Origin: Isoptericola cucumis
GTDB lineage: Bacteria; Actinomycetota; Actinomycetes; Actinomycetales; Cellulomonadaceae
Assembly (NCBI RefSeq): GCF_014635665.1
Contig: NZ_BMDG01000014.1
Span: 1 to 64,000 of the forward strand
DNA length: 64,000 nt
Direction of reading: 5' to 3'
Below the pieces are notes generated by a model. The model was not told the DNA's origin. It worked only from the letters and a program-made list of their open reading frames with translations, and searched no databases. Below are positions 41,051 through 50,066 of this stretch, piece after piece (the first letter of the stretch is position 1; every line of letters starts with the position of its first letter). Made by a program: the position numbers and the translations under genes.

Positions 41051-42217
41051 CTACGCGGTGAGCCGGCGCCCCTCCTCGGCCAGCGCGCCGAGGCGCGAGA
41101 GCGCGCGGTAGTACTTCTTGCGGTAGCCGCCGCGGAGCATCTCGGGCGTGAACAGGTGCTGGCGCGCGTCGCCCCCCACGTCGCTCAGCAGCACGGGGAC
41201 GTCGCGGTCGTAGAGCCGGTCCACCAGCACGACGAGCCGCAGCGCCACCTCCTGCCGGGTCACCGGGCGCACCCCGGTGAGCGCCAGGAGCTCCACGCCG
41301 TCGAGCAGCGCGCCGTACCGGCTCGGGTGCACGGTGGCCAGGTGCGTGAGGAGGTCGTCGAACTCGTCCAGCACGGCGCCGGGCCGCGCGGCGGCGGCCG
41401 CGGCGACGACGTCCGCGCCCAGCGGCGTCGTCTCGGTGACCACCGCGCGGTGCCGGTAGTCCTCGCCGTCGACGCGGAGCACCTCGAAGCGGGCCGAGAG
41501 CGCCTGGATCTCGCGCAGGAAGTCCTCGGCGGCGAACCGCCCCTCCCCGAGCGCGTCGGGCAGCGTGTTCGACGTCGCGGCGAGCGCGACGCCGCGGTCG
41601 GCCAGCTCGCGCAGCAGCCTCGACATCAGCACCGTGTCGCCCGGGTCGTCGAGCTCGAACTCGTCGATGCACACCAGCCTGCGCGTGGCCAGCGCCTCGA
41701 CGGTGGGCAGGAAGCCGAGCGCCCCGACCAGGTTCGTGTACTCGACGAACGTGCCGTAGGCGACGGACCCGGCCCCGGCGTCGTGCGTCACCGCGTGGGC
41801 CAGGGAGGTGAGCAGGTGGGTCTTGCCGACACCGAACCCGCCGTCCATGTACACCGCGGGGGCGGGACGCCGGCGCCCCAGCAGGGCGCGCAGCCCGCCG
41901 CCGGTGCGCGCGGTCACCTCGCCGGCGACCTGCTCGAGGCGGGCCAGCGTGGACGCCTGGCTGGGGTGCGCGGGGTCGGCCCGGTAGGTGCTGAAGCGCG
42001 CGCGGGCGAAGTGCCGGGGCGGGACCAGGTCGGCCAGCAGCCGCTCGGGCGAGACGGCGGGCCGCACGGACGTCAGCGAGCTGACGCCGCCGCCGGCCTC
42101 GGCGGGGGCCCCGGCGGAGGCGTCGGCGGGGGCCCCGGACGGGCTGGTCGCGGGTGTCGGCACGGTCTCCTCGGGCGCGGAACCTGTCGCGCCGGTCTCG
42201 TCCTGCGTGAGCGTCAC
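41051..42217 (-). CDS. zapE: cell division protein ZapE / AFG1-like ATPase
   Basis: A 388-residue P-loop ATPase. Walker A is GGFGVGKTHLLTSL and Walker B VCIDEFELDDPGD; the family segments YTNLVGALGFLPT, ATSNTLPDALGEGRF and FTPEMLRGGYRKKYYRALSRLG are present. An extra N-terminal Ala/Pro-rich tail of about 45 residues is not part of the fold. In proteobacteria ZapE acts at the division ring under stress; in actinobacteria the role is untested. The GTG at 42217 is preferred over TTG 42226 since TAGCCT (42231-42226) covers the latter. Confidence 0.85.
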   Translation of the reverse strand: MTLTQDETGATGSAPEETVPTPATSPSGAPADASAGAPAEAGGGVSSLTSVRPAVSPERLLADLVPPRHFARARFSTYRADPAHPSQASTLARLEQVAGEVTARTGGGLRALLGRRRPAPAVYMDGGFGVGKTHLLTSLAHAVTHDAGAGSVAYGTFVEYTNLVGALGFLPTVEALATRRLVCIDEFELDDPGDTVLMSRLLRELADRGVALAATSNTLPDALGEGRFAAEDFLREIQALSARFEVLRVDGEDYRHRAVVTETTPLGADVVAAAAAARPGAVLDEFDDLLTHLATVHPSRYGALLDGVELLALTGVRPVTRQEVALRLVVLVDRLYDRDVPVLLSDVGGDARQHLFTPEMLRGGYRKKYYRALSRLGALAEEGRRLTA

Positions 42218-42255
42218 GACCGACAAGGCTACGCCGCGTCGTTACCCTGACCGCT

Positions 42256-43059
42256 GTGAGTTCCGCCACCGCACCGCTCGACATCGTCGTCCCCGCCCAC
42301 GAGCACCTCGCCCCGGACGCCGCCGAGCGTCGCCTCGTGGCGCTCTACGGGCCCGGCGCGGCGGGGACGCCCGTCGGCCGGCCCCGCCCCCGGGTGCTCG
42401 CCAACATGGTCGCGACCGTCGACGGCGGGGCGTGGGGCCCGGACCACCTGTCCGGCTCCATCAACGACGAGGCCGACTGGCGCGTGTTCCGGGTGCTGCG
42501 CGCGCTGGCCGACGTCGTGCTGATCGGGGCGGGCACGGCGCGGGCCGAGGGGTACACGGCGCTCGGCCGGCCCGCGGGGATCGCGGCGGCGACCGGGCGC
42601 GCCCCGCTGGAGCTCGCCCTGGTGTCCCGGTCGGGGCGGGTCCCGGTGGCGCTGGCGGACGCCGAGCGGCCGCCGTTCGTCCTCACCGGCGCCGCCGGCG
42701 CCCAGGTCGCCGCGGACGCCCTGCCCGCCGACCGCGTGATCGCCGTGCCGGGGCCCGGCGACCCCGAGGACGTCGACCTGGCCGCGGGCCTGGAGGCGCT
42801 CGGCGGCCGCGGGCTCGGGCAGGTGCTGTGCGAGGGCGGGCCGCACCTGCTCGACGGGATGCTGCACGCGGGGCTCGTCGACGAGCTGTGCATCACGACC
42901 AGCCCGACGCTGGTGGGGCCCGGGCCCGGCCGGATCGTCGCGGCCACCGTGCCCGGGCCGGCGTCCGCGCCCCGCCCCGCACGGCTCGCGCACCTGCTGC
43001 ACGCTCCCGCCACAGGGACGTTGCTCGCCCGGTGGGTCCTACGCGGCGCCGACGAGTAG
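42256..43059 (+). CDS. RibD C-terminal-domain reductase family protein (pyrimidine reductase-like)
   Basis: A 267-residue NADPH-dependent reductase-like protein. Key segments are RVLANMVATVDGGAWGPDHLSGSIND, VVLIGAGTARAEGY, and the nucleotide-binding VLCEGGPHLLDGMLHAGLVDELCITTSPTLVG. Many actinobacteria carry such a stand-alone RibD_C protein, sometimes assigned to riboflavin synthesis, but there are no rib genes here. It shares a short divergent region with zapE; TACCCT lies 7 bases before its GTG. Confidence 0.82.
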   Translation: MSSATAPLDIVVPAHEHLAPDAAERRLVALYGPGAAGTPVGRPRPRVLANMVATVDGGAWGPDHLSGSINDEADWRVFRVLRALADVVLIGAGTARAEGYTALGRPAGIAAATGRAPLELALVSRSGRVPVALADAERPPFVLTGAAGAQVAADALPADRVIAVPGPGDPEDVDLAAGLEALGGRGLGQVLCEGGPHLLDGMLHAGLVDELCITTSPTLVGPGPGRIVAATVPGPASAPRPARLAHLLHAPATGTLLARWVLRGADE

Positions 43060-43068
43060 CGTGCTGCC

Positions 43069-43566
43069 ATGGCGACGACCATCATCCTCACCGAAGACGC
43101 GCTCACCGATGCCGACGTGCAGCACATCCAGGGTCTGCAGGTCGACCCGCCCGAGAGGTACCGGGTGCTGGTCCCCGAGGACACCGACGCCAACGTCGTG
43201 GCCGCGATCATCGACCACCTGTGGACCGGCGAGCTGCGGGAGGCCGGCGAGGACCTCGTCGGCCGGGAGCCGACCGAGGAGCAGGCGAAGGCCACCGCCA
43301 CCGAGCGGCTCGAGCGCTCCCTCGAGCTCCTGCGCGCCGCCGGCGCCGTGGCCGACGGCCACGTGACGCAGGAGGACCCCCTGCCGGCGCTCACCGCGGC
43401 CGTCGCCGCCGAGGGCGGGCCCGAGGGCGTGCAGGGGGTCGTGGTGGTCACCTACCCGCACGTCGTCGCCGACACGCTGCGGCGCGACTGGGCCTCCCGG
43501 GCCCGCGAGGAGCTCCGCGCGCCCGTGCTGCACCTGTACGCGGGCACCAGCGCGATCGGCGACTGA
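43069..43566 (+). CDS. conserved hypothetical protein (165 residues)
   Basis: Soluble alpha/beta protein: MATTIILTEDALTDADVQHI, an acidic helical centre (EEQAKATATERLERSLELLRAAG), then GVVVVTYPHVVADTLRRDWASRAREELRAPVLHLYAGTS. The alternation and the closing strand give a universal-stress/Rossmann-like impression, but no motif confirms it. It starts 9 bases after the reductase stop, and its own TAGCGT -10 box shares the TAG of that stop. Confidence 0.65.
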   Translation: MATTIILTEDALTDADVQHIQGLQVDPPERYRVLVPEDTDANVVAAIIDHLWTGELREAGEDLVGREPTEEQAKATATERLERSLELLRAAGAVADGHVTQEDPLPALTAAVAAEGGPEGVQGVVVVTYPHVVADTLRRDWASRAREELRAPVLHLYAGTSAIGD

Positions 43567-43586
43567 CCCGCCCGGCGTCGAGACGC

Positions 43587-43624
43587 AGATCGGGGTGAGC
43601 CCTTGCCAGGACTCACCCCGATCT
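43587..43624. terminator. bidirectional hairpin between convergent genes
   Basis: Perfect 13-bp stem (AGATCGGGGTGAG at 43587-43599, complement at 43612-43624) with a 12-base loop, in the 76-base gap between convergent stops at 43566 and 43643. Confidence 0.78.
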
Positions 43625-43642
43625 CACGGCTCGACCTCCCGG

Positions 43643-44911
43643 TCAGAAGCCGGTGCCGGTGGGCTGAGGGTACCAGCGCCGGAACTTGCGCACCTGGTTG
43701 ACCTTGGCCGCGGCGACGTACGCGCGCCGCTTGGCCCCGCCGTCGCCGGCCCAGTAGGCCAGCGGGTGCACGCTGTCGGGCGCCAGCCGCTTCACGGTCG
43801 CCGCCAGCCGCGGCTCGCGCACGTAGTGCAGCAGCAGGCGCGTGGGCACGACCGAGTACAGCACCTCGGCCGTGACGACGACGGGCTCGAGCGCGACGTC
43901 GTCCACGTGGTCCGCCACGACGAACCGGGCCACGTTCGCCCCGGCCGCGGTGACGTAGTAGTTGTTGCGACCGATCCGGGGGTTGACCTCGAAGAACGCG
44001 AACCGGCCGTCGCGCGGGTCGACCTTGACGTCGAAGTTCGCGAACCCGCGGTAGCCGGTGGCCTCGAGGAACGCCTTCGCCTGGGCGAACATCTCCCCCA
44101 GGTCGCCGGTGATCATCGCCGCCGGGTTGCCGAGGCCGTTCGGGGTGTGCTCCTCGAGCAGCACGTGCGCGCCGGCCATGAGGGTGACGACGCCCCGCCG
44201 GTCCACGTACGCCGTGATCGACCGCATCTGCGTGTCGTCACCGGGCACCAGCTCCTGCGCGACGAACCGCCCGCGGAACCCGGCCGCGCGCAGCCGGTCC
44301 CACAGGTCGTCGAGCTCGGCCTGCGTCGCGATCTCGAAGACCTTGCGCTTGCCGGGGAACTCCACGTCCTGGTAGTCGGCGCTCGAGGCGGCCTTCGCGA
44401 TCAAGGGCCACCCGACGTCGACGGGCGCCGGCCGCCACTGCGGGTCGCCGGCTCCCGCGAAGTCCTGCACCACCGTGCGCGGCACCGCGATGCCGACCTT
44501 CTCGGCGACCTCCGCGAACGTCGCCTTGTCGGCGATCTGGTCGAGCAGCTCCTCGTCGAGGAACGGCACGACGTAGCCGGCGGCTTCCAGCTCGCCCCGG
44601 TGCCGCACGACGGTGCGCACCAGCCAGTCGGAGTTGGCCAGCAGCACGAGCCGGCGACCGGGGTCGGCGGCGAGGGCCTCGGCCGCGACGCGCAGCGCCG
44701 CGTCGACGAGCTGACGCGCGTCGTGGCTGTCCTCGACGGTCACGTTGCGCAGGATGCGCGAGTCGGCGATCGGCCCGGGCACGAGCCCGGAGATCACCGT
44801 GGACGTCACCCCGTACTGCTCGTGGAACGCCCGCGCGAACGCGTACACGCCGATGTCCCCGCCGAGGATCACGGGGAGCAGCTCGGCCCGCGGCTCGGCC
44901 GCGCGGCTCAT
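43643..44911 (-). CDS. ATP-grasp ligase, D-aspartate ligase-like (first of tandem pair by position)
   Basis: A 422-residue ATP-grasp protein. The N-terminus PVILGGDIGVYAFARAFHEQYGV resembles D-aspartate ligases (Asl-fm type) that build Lys-D-Asp cross-bridges in peptidoglycan. ATP-grasp elements are WPLIAKAASSADYQDVEFPGKRKVF, FRGRFVAQELVPGDDTQMRS, and the metal site GFANFDVKVDPRDGRFAFFEVNPRIGRNN. ATGA overlap with its paralogue upstream. Amino acid specificity is unknown. Other carboxylate-amine ligases remain possible. Confidence 0.78.
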   Translation of the reverse strand: MSRAAEPRAELLPVILGGDIGVYAFARAFHEQYGVTSTVISGLVPGPIADSRILRNVTVEDSHDARQLVDAALRVAAEALAADPGRRLVLLANSDWLVRTVVRHRGELEAAGYVVPFLDEELLDQIADKATFAEVAEKVGIAVPRTVVQDFAGAGDPQWRPAPVDVGWPLIAKAASSADYQDVEFPGKRKVFEIATQAELDDLWDRLRAAGFRGRFVAQELVPGDDTQMRSITAYVDRRGVVTLMAGAHVLLEEHTPNGLGNPAAMITGDLGEMFAQAKAFLEATGYRGFANFDVKVDPRDGRFAFFEVNPRIGRNNYYVTAAGANVARFVVADHVDDVALEPVVVTAEVLYSVVPTRLLLHYVREPRLAATVKRLAPDSVHPLAYWAGDGGAKRRAYVAAAKVNQVRKFRRWYPQPTGTGF

Positions 44912-46254
44912 GCCCGCACCTCGCCGGTCGCGGCGGTCGGCGTGTTCGTGGCGTGCACCCGGCGCAGCTCCTCCAGCGGGTAGTACGTGCGGTACTTGCG
45001 CACGTGGTTGACCAGCGCGGAAAGGACGTACGCCCGGCGCCGCGGCGAGGCGTCCGCGGAGTACTTCAGCGGGTGCACGGTGCGGCCCGACCTCATCAGC
45101 TCCCGGACGCGCCTGTTCAGGTCGGGGTCCAGGACGTAGCGCCGCAGCAGCGCGTGCGGCACGACGGCGTAGAGCACCTCGGTCTCGGCGGTGACGGGCT
45201 CGCGGCGCACGCCGTGCACCACGTCGTCCACGAGCACCTCGGTGGGGTTCTGCCCGCCCGCGGTGAGGTAGTAGTTGTTCCGCCCGATGCGCGGGTTCTG
45301 CTCGAAGAACTTGTACACGCCGTCGCGCGGGTCGAGCTTGACGTCGAAGTTCGCGAACCCGCGCCACCCCGTGTGCTCGAGGATCCGCTGCGCCGCGTCG
45401 AGGATCGGGTCGATCCGCTCGACGATCATCGCCGACGGGTTGCCGCGCGCCGCCGGCGTGCGCTCTTCGAGCAGCACGCGGGCCGAGCAGCGCAGGGTGA
45501 CCCGACCGCTCGTGTCCGCGTAGGCGGTGACCGACCGCATCTGCGTGTCGTCGCCCGGGATCATCTCCTGCACGAGGAACCGGCCGCGGAAGCCGGCGTC
45601 GCGCAGGGAGATCATGAGGCGGTCGAGCTCGCCGGGCGTCGCGATCTCGAAGATCTTCTTCTTCCCCGGGAACGTCACGCCGTGGTAGTCCGCGCTGGAG
45701 GCGGGCTTGGCGATCACCGGGAAGTCGAAGCCGACGGGCGCCGGCTCCCAGCCGGGGGCGTCCGCGGCCGCGAAGTCCTGGATCACCGTGCCGGGCGTCG
45801 GGATGCCGAGCTCGGCGCAGACCGCCGCGAACTCGGCCTTGTCCGAGATCCGGTCGATGAGCGGGGCGTCGGCGAACGGCAGCACGTACGCGGGCTCGAG
45901 CCTGCTGCGGCGCTCCACCAGGTCGCGCACGACCCAGTCCATGTTGGTGAGCAGCACGAGCCGCTCCTGGCCGTTGCCCTGGGCGCCGGCCGCGGCCTGG
46001 CGCTGGGCGGCGAACCGCTCCAGGGTGGCGACGATGTCGTCCGGGTCGCTGCCCGACAGGACCGTGTCGATGATGCCGGAGTGGGCGATCGGGCCGGGCT
46101 CGGCGAAGGCGACGACCGTGGTCCGCACGCCGTAGCGCTCGTGGAACGAGCGCGCCAGCGCGTACACGCCGATGTCCGAGCCGACGATGACGGGGTGGAA
46201 GCCGGGGGCGGCCGCGGCCGCCCCCGGGGTGGTGGCGCTCACGGGTGCGGTCAT
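44908..46254 (-). CDS. ATP-grasp ligase, D-aspartate ligase-like (paralogue)
   Basis: A 448-residue paralogue of the next gene along most of its length: PVIVGSDIGVYALARSFHERYGV, FPVIAKPASSADYHGVTFPGKKKIF, FLVQEMIPGDDTQMRS and GFANFDVKLDPRDGVYKFFEQNPRIGRNNYY. ATP- and metal-binding residues (FFEQNPR against FFEVNPR) are kept in both, so both should be active. It overlaps gnd upstream and its sister downstream (ATGA each). Tandem ligases would suit a two-residue cross-bridge, each adding one residue. Confidence 0.78.
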   Translation of the reverse strand: MTAPVSATTPGAAAAAPGFHPVIVGSDIGVYALARSFHERYGVRTTVVAFAEPGPIAHSGIIDTVLSGSDPDDIVATLERFAAQRQAAAGAQGNGQERLVLLTNMDWVVRDLVERRSRLEPAYVLPFADAPLIDRISDKAEFAAVCAELGIPTPGTVIQDFAAADAPGWEPAPVGFDFPVIAKPASSADYHGVTFPGKKKIFEIATPGELDRLMISLRDAGFRGRFLVQEMIPGDDTQMRSVTAYADTSGRVTLRCSARVLLEERTPAARGNPSAMIVERIDPILDAAQRILEHTGWRGFANFDVKLDPRDGVYKFFEQNPRIGRNNYYLTAGGQNPTEVLVDDVVHGVRREPVTAETEVLYAVVPHALLRRYVLDPDLNRRVRELMRSGRTVHPLKYSADASPRRRAYVLSALVNHVRKYRTYYPLEELRRVHATNTPTAATGEVRA

Positions 46255-47687
46255 GCCTCCTGCTCGGTGCGGTCGCCCGACCACTCGGTGTGGAACACGC
46301 CGTCGCGGTCGGTGCGCCGGTAGGTGTGGGCACCGAAGAAGTCGCGCTGCGCCTGGATGAGCGCGGCGGGCAGGCGCTGGGCCCGCACGCCGTCGTAGTA
46401 GGCGAGGGACGACGAGAACGCCGGCGTCGGCACGCCGTTGAGGGCAGCCCGGGACACCACGCGCCGCCAGGCGGGCAGGCCGTTCGCCACGGCCCCGGTG
46501 AAGTACTCGTCGGCGAGCAGCAGCGGCAGCGCCGCGTCGCGCTCGTACGCCTCGGTGATCCGGTTGAGGAAGCGCGCGCGGATGATGCAGCCGCCGCGCC
46601 AGATGCGGGCCATCGCGCCCCGGTCGACGTCCCAGCCGTACTCGGCGGACGCGGCCGCGATCTGGTCGAAGCCCTGCGAGTAGGCGACGACCTTCGACGC
46701 GTACAGGGCGAGGCGCACGTCCTCGACGAACGCGTCGCGGTCGGCGACCTCCCACGTACCGGCGGCCGCCGGCAGCGCAGCGGCGCCCGCCTCGCGCTGG
46801 GGCACGGAGCCCGACAGGGCGCGCGCGAACGTCGCCTCGGCGATGCCGGTGATCGGCACGCCCAGGTCGAGGCCGTTCTGCACGGTCCAGCGCCCGGTGC
46901 CCTTCTGCTCCGCCTGGTCGAGCACGATGTCGACGAAGGCCTGGCCCGTGGCGGCGTCGACGTGCTGCAGCACGTCGGCCGTGATCTCGATGAGGAACGA
47001 CTCGAGGTCGCCCGAGTTCCACTCGGAGAAGATCTCGCCGATCTCCGCGGCCGAGGCTCCGAGCCCCTGCTTGAGCAGGTCGTAGGCCTCGGCGATGAGC
47101 TGCATGTCGGCGTACTCGATGCCGTTGTGCACCATCTTGACGAAGTGCCCGGCGCCGTTCGGCCCCACGTAGGTGCAGCAGGGCGTGCCGTCGACCTTCG
47201 CCGAGATCGCCTCGAGGATCGGGCCGAGGGACTCGTAGGACTCGCGGGTGCCGCCCGGCATGATCGACGGGCCGTTGAGCGCGCCCTCCTCGCCGCCGGA
47301 GACCCCGGTGCCGACGAAGTGCAGGCCGCGGGCGGCGAGCGCCTCCTCGCGGCGGATGGTGTCCGGGAAGTGCGCGTTGCCGGCGTCGACGACGATGTCG
47401 CCGGTCTCCAGCAGCGGCAGCAGCTCGTCGATCACGGCGTCGGTGGCCGCGCCGGCCTTGACCATGATCACGACCTTGCGCGGCCGGGCGAGCGACGCCA
47501 CGAAGTCCGCCATCGACTCGGACGGCACGAAGTCGCCCTCGTGCCCGGCCTCGTCGATCAGCGACTGCGTCTTGGCGTAGCTGCGGTTGTGCACGGCGAC
47601 GGTGTAACCGTGGCGCGCGAAGTTGCGCGCCAGGTTGCGCCCCATCACCGCCAGGCCGGTGACGCCGATCTGGGCACGAGCTGTCAT
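46251..47687 (-). CDS. gnd: 6-phosphogluconate dehydrogenase (decarboxylating)
   Basis: A 478-residue enzyme of the oxidative pentose phosphate pathway, making ribulose 5-phosphate, CO2 and NADPH. N-terminal GVTGLAVMGRNLARNFARHGYTVAVHNRS, the substrate loop GTGVSGGEEGALNGPSIMPGG, catalytic KMVHNGIEYADMQLI and C-terminal IIRARFLNRI and DYFGAHTYRR-like FFGAHTYRRTDRDG are present. The NADP-binding NRS fits NADP. Length normal. It starts the three-gene operon with the ATP-grasp pair; the link to cell-wall ligases is odd metabolically. The 230-base gap upstream shows no clear promoter. Confidence 0.95.
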   Translation of the reverse strand: MTARAQIGVTGLAVMGRNLARNFARHGYTVAVHNRSYAKTQSLIDEAGHEGDFVPSESMADFVASLARPRKVVIMVKAGAATDAVIDELLPLLETGDIVVDAGNAHFPDTIRREEALAARGLHFVGTGVSGGEEGALNGPSIMPGGTRESYESLGPILEAISAKVDGTPCCTYVGPNGAGHFVKMVHNGIEYADMQLIAEAYDLLKQGLGASAAEIGEIFSEWNSGDLESFLIEITADVLQHVDAATGQAFVDIVLDQAEQKGTGRWTVQNGLDLGVPITGIAEATFARALSGSVPQREAGAAALPAAAGTWEVADRDAFVEDVRLALYASKVVAYSQGFDQIAAASAEYGWDVDRGAMARIWRGGCIIRARFLNRITEAYERDAALPLLLADEYFTGAVANGLPAWRRVVSRAALNGVPTPAFSSSLAYYDGVRAQRLPAALIQAQRDFFGAHTYRRTDRDGVFHTEWSGDRTEQEA

Positions 47688-47917
47688 CGTTATCCTGCTT
47701 CCCTCGGGGTCGGAGGGGGCACGGCGGACGCGACGTGCGAGCGCGCTGCACGCTCGGTGCACGCACCTCCACGCGCCGTCCGCGGGCCCCGGGAGCCTCG
47801 ACCAGCGTAGTCGGCGCCGGGCGCGGGGGCGGACGGATCATCACGATCCGGACACGACCGGCGCCCCGCGCCGCGTCGTGCCTCGTCCGGCGCCCCGGCG
47901 GCCGTACGGTGGCTGGC

Positions 47918-48541
47918 GTGACCGGTGAGCACACCGGGGACCGTCGTGAGGTCCCCGCCCCGTTCGCGGCCGCCCTCGCGTCGCTGCGCGAGCGCCGGCT
48001 GCGCGGCGACGTGCACCTCGCCGAGATCCCCGGCCCCAGCCGGATCGCCCCCTGGTCGGTCGCGCTCGAGGGCGACGTCGTGTCCCCGGACGTCTCCGAC
48101 GGCCCCGCCGGCGACACGGACGCGGGCGAGGTCGCCACCGGCCGGTTCGTCGTCCTGCACGACCCGGACGGCCAGGAGACGTGGCAGGGCACCTTCCGCG
48201 TCGTGACGCTCGTGCGGGCCACGCTCGAGCCCGAGCTGGCCGCCGACCCGCTGCTCGCCGACGTCGCCTGGTCGTGGGTCACCGAGACACTCGAGGCGTC
48301 CCCCGCCGGCGCGCACGCTCTCGGCGGCACCGTGACCCGGGTGCTGTCGCAGAGCTTCGGCGCGCTCGGCTCCACGCCGGACGCCGTGGACCTCGAGATC
48401 CGTGCGTCGTGGACGCCCGAGGACACCGACCTCGGCGCGCACCTCGCCGTCTGGGCGGACCTCATGACCACCGCCGGCGGCGTGCCGCCGCTCCCCGACG
48501 GCGTCACCGCACTGCCGTCGCGGCCGCGCAGCGCCCCGTGA
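47918..48541 (+). CDS. DUF3000 family protein
   Basis: A 207-residue conserved actinobacterial protein: VPAPFAAALASLRERRLRGDVHLAEIPGPSRIAPWSVAL, GRFVVLHDPDGQETWQGTFRVVTLVRATLEPELAADPLLADVAWSWVTETLEA and VTRVLSQSFGAL. Function is unknown, but it regularly precedes RNase D and fatty-acid oxidation genes, as here. GTG 47918 is 7 bases after TACGGT. The stop lies inside a 12-bp degenerate tandem repeat. Confidence 0.87.
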   Translation: MTGEHTGDRREVPAPFAAALASLRERRLRGDVHLAEIPGPSRIAPWSVALEGDVVSPDVSDGPAGDTDAGEVATGRFVVLHDPDGQETWQGTFRVVTLVRATLEPELAADPLLADVAWSWVTETLEASPAGAHALGGTVTRVLSQSFGALGSTPDAVDLEIRASWTPEDTDLGAHLAVWADLMTTAGGVPPLPDGVTALPSRPRSAP

Positions 48542-48565
48542 TTCGCCCCGTGAGCGCGCCCGTGA
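48531..48565 (+). repeat. 12-bp degenerate tandem repeat across the DUF3000 stop
   Basis: Units GCGCCCCGTGA (48531-48541, ends in the true stop), TTCGCCCCGTGA (48542-48553) and GCGCGCCCGTGA (48554-48565) each end in TGA. The array looks like duplication of the stop-codon segment, the plus-strand case of the pattern seen at five minus-strand genes. Confidence 0.65.
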
Positions 48566-48650
48566 GGCGCCCGGCGACCGCGCCCGCGAGGGGCGCCGCG
48601 ACCGGCCAGGACACGCGTGCCGCCGGCGACGACCTCGTACCCTGGCCCTC

Positions 48651-49877
48651 ATGAGCTCTACCCTCCCGCCGACCGCGCCCGACACCGTCCCGCTCACCGA
48701 ACCCGCGGACGGCGTCGGCGACGTGGTGGGCACGGCGTCCGCCCTCGCACGGGTGGTGGAGCGGTTCGCCGCCGGGACGGGGCCGGTGGCCGCGGACGCC
48801 GAGCGCGCCTCCGGGTACCGGTACGGCCAGGCCACCTACCTCGTGCAGGTGCGTCGCGAGGGCGCCGGCACGGCGCTGATCGACCCGGTGCCGCTGCCCG
48901 ACCTCTCGGCGCTCGGCGAGGCCGTCGGCGACGCCGAGTGGGTGCTGCACGCCGCGTCCCAGGACCTCCCGGGCCTCGGGGAGCACGGCCTGCGCCCGGC
49001 CCGCGTCTTCGACACGGAGCTCGCGGCCCGGCTGCTCGGCATGGAGCGGGTCGGCCTGGCCGCCGTCGTCGCGGAGGTGCTCGGGCTCGGTCTCGCGAAG
49101 GAGCACTCGGCCGTCGACTGGTCCACGCGGCCGCTGCCCACCGACTGGCTGCGGTACGCCGCGCTGGACGTCGAGGTGCTGGTCGAGCTGCGCGACCGGC
49201 TGGCCGACCGGCTCGAGGCCGCGGGCAAGACGGAGTGGGCCGCCCAGGAGTTCGAGGCCGTGCGCACGGCGCCGCCGCCCGCCCCCCGGCCCGAGCCGTG
49301 GCGCCGCACGTCGGGCACCCACACCCTGCGCGACCGGCGCCAGCTCGCCGTGGTGCGCAGCCTCTGGCTCGCCCGCGACGCCAGCGCGCGGGCACGGGAC
49401 GTCTCCCCCGGGCGCGTGCTGCCGGACCGGGCGATCGTGGCCGCCGCACGCGCGCTGCCGCGCACGGCGGGCCAGCTGGTCACCCTGCCCGAGTTCACCG
49501 GCAAGGCCACGCGCCGCCGGGCCGCCGTGTGGCAGCGCGCCGTCGACGAGGCGATGGCGCTGCCCGAGGACCGGCTGCCCAGCCAGCGCGGCCCGCGGTC
49601 CGACGGCCCGCCCCAGCCCCGCACGTGGGCGGACCGAGACCCGGTCGCAGCGCGTCGGCTGGCCGCCGCCCGCGAGCTCGTCGCCGAGCTCTCCGAGGAG
49701 CTGTCGGTGCCCGTGGAGAACCTGCTGCAGCCCGACGCGCTGCGGCGTCTGTGCTGGACGCCGCCCGAGCCCGCGGGGGCCGACGAGATCGCCGAGTTCC
49801 TGCAGGGACGCGCGGCGCGCCCGTGGCAGGTCGACCTGCTCGCGCCGCGGCTCGCGGCCGCCTTCGCCGACCTCTGA
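48651..49877 (+). CDS. RNase D-like 3'-5' exonuclease with HRDC domain
   Basis: A 408-residue protein. The DEDD exonuclease domain has ADAERASGYRYGQATYLVQV (first D-x-E), QDLPGLGEHGLRPARVFDTELAARLLG, and YAALDVEVLVELRDRL (last Asp). The HRDC domain follows (VRSLWLARDASARARDVSPGRVLPDRAIVAAARALPRTAGQL). It trims RNA 3' ends in the cytoplasm. ATG 48651 is 7 bases after TACCCT (48638-48643). Confidence 0.88.
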   Translation: MSSTLPPTAPDTVPLTEPADGVGDVVGTASALARVVERFAAGTGPVAADAERASGYRYGQATYLVQVRREGAGTALIDPVPLPDLSALGEAVGDAEWVLHAASQDLPGLGEHGLRPARVFDTELAARLLGMERVGLAAVVAEVLGLGLAKEHSAVDWSTRPLPTDWLRYAALDVEVLVELRDRLADRLEAAGKTEWAAQEFEAVRTAPPPAPRPEPWRRTSGTHTLRDRRQLAVVRSLWLARDASARARDVSPGRVLPDRAIVAAARALPRTAGQLVTLPEFTGKATRRRAAVWQRAVDEAMALPEDRLPSQRGPRSDGPPQPRTWADRDPVAARRLAAARELVAELSEELSVPVENLLQPDALRRLCWTPPEPAGADEIAEFLQGRAARPWQVDLLAPRLAAAFADL

Positions 49878-49939
49878 CGACACGGGCGGCCCCGCCCGGC
49901 CACGATGGTGATACCCGGTCTCAGGGTGGTCTACTCTTT

Positions 49940-49966
49940 TACCGGTACTCGCGGTAGCGTGTACCG
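49940..49966 (+). promoter_or_regulatory. inverted repeat and -10 box upstream of fadA
   Basis: CGGTAC (49943-49948) and GTACCG (49961-49966) form 6-bp arms around 12 bases that include a TAGCGT -10-like box (49955-49960). A short perfect palindrome TACCGGTA lies at 49940-49947. The layout suggests a TetR- or GntR-type site blocking the fadAB promoter; the protein is not encoded in view. Confidence 0.45.
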
Positions 49967-50066
49967 CGGTGCGAGGCCGTCAGACCACGGCCGCACCGCG
50001 CAGAGCGGCGTCGCTCGTCGGACGCCGAAGTCCCGACCATCGCAAGCGGATGGAGCTGCCACGAAC

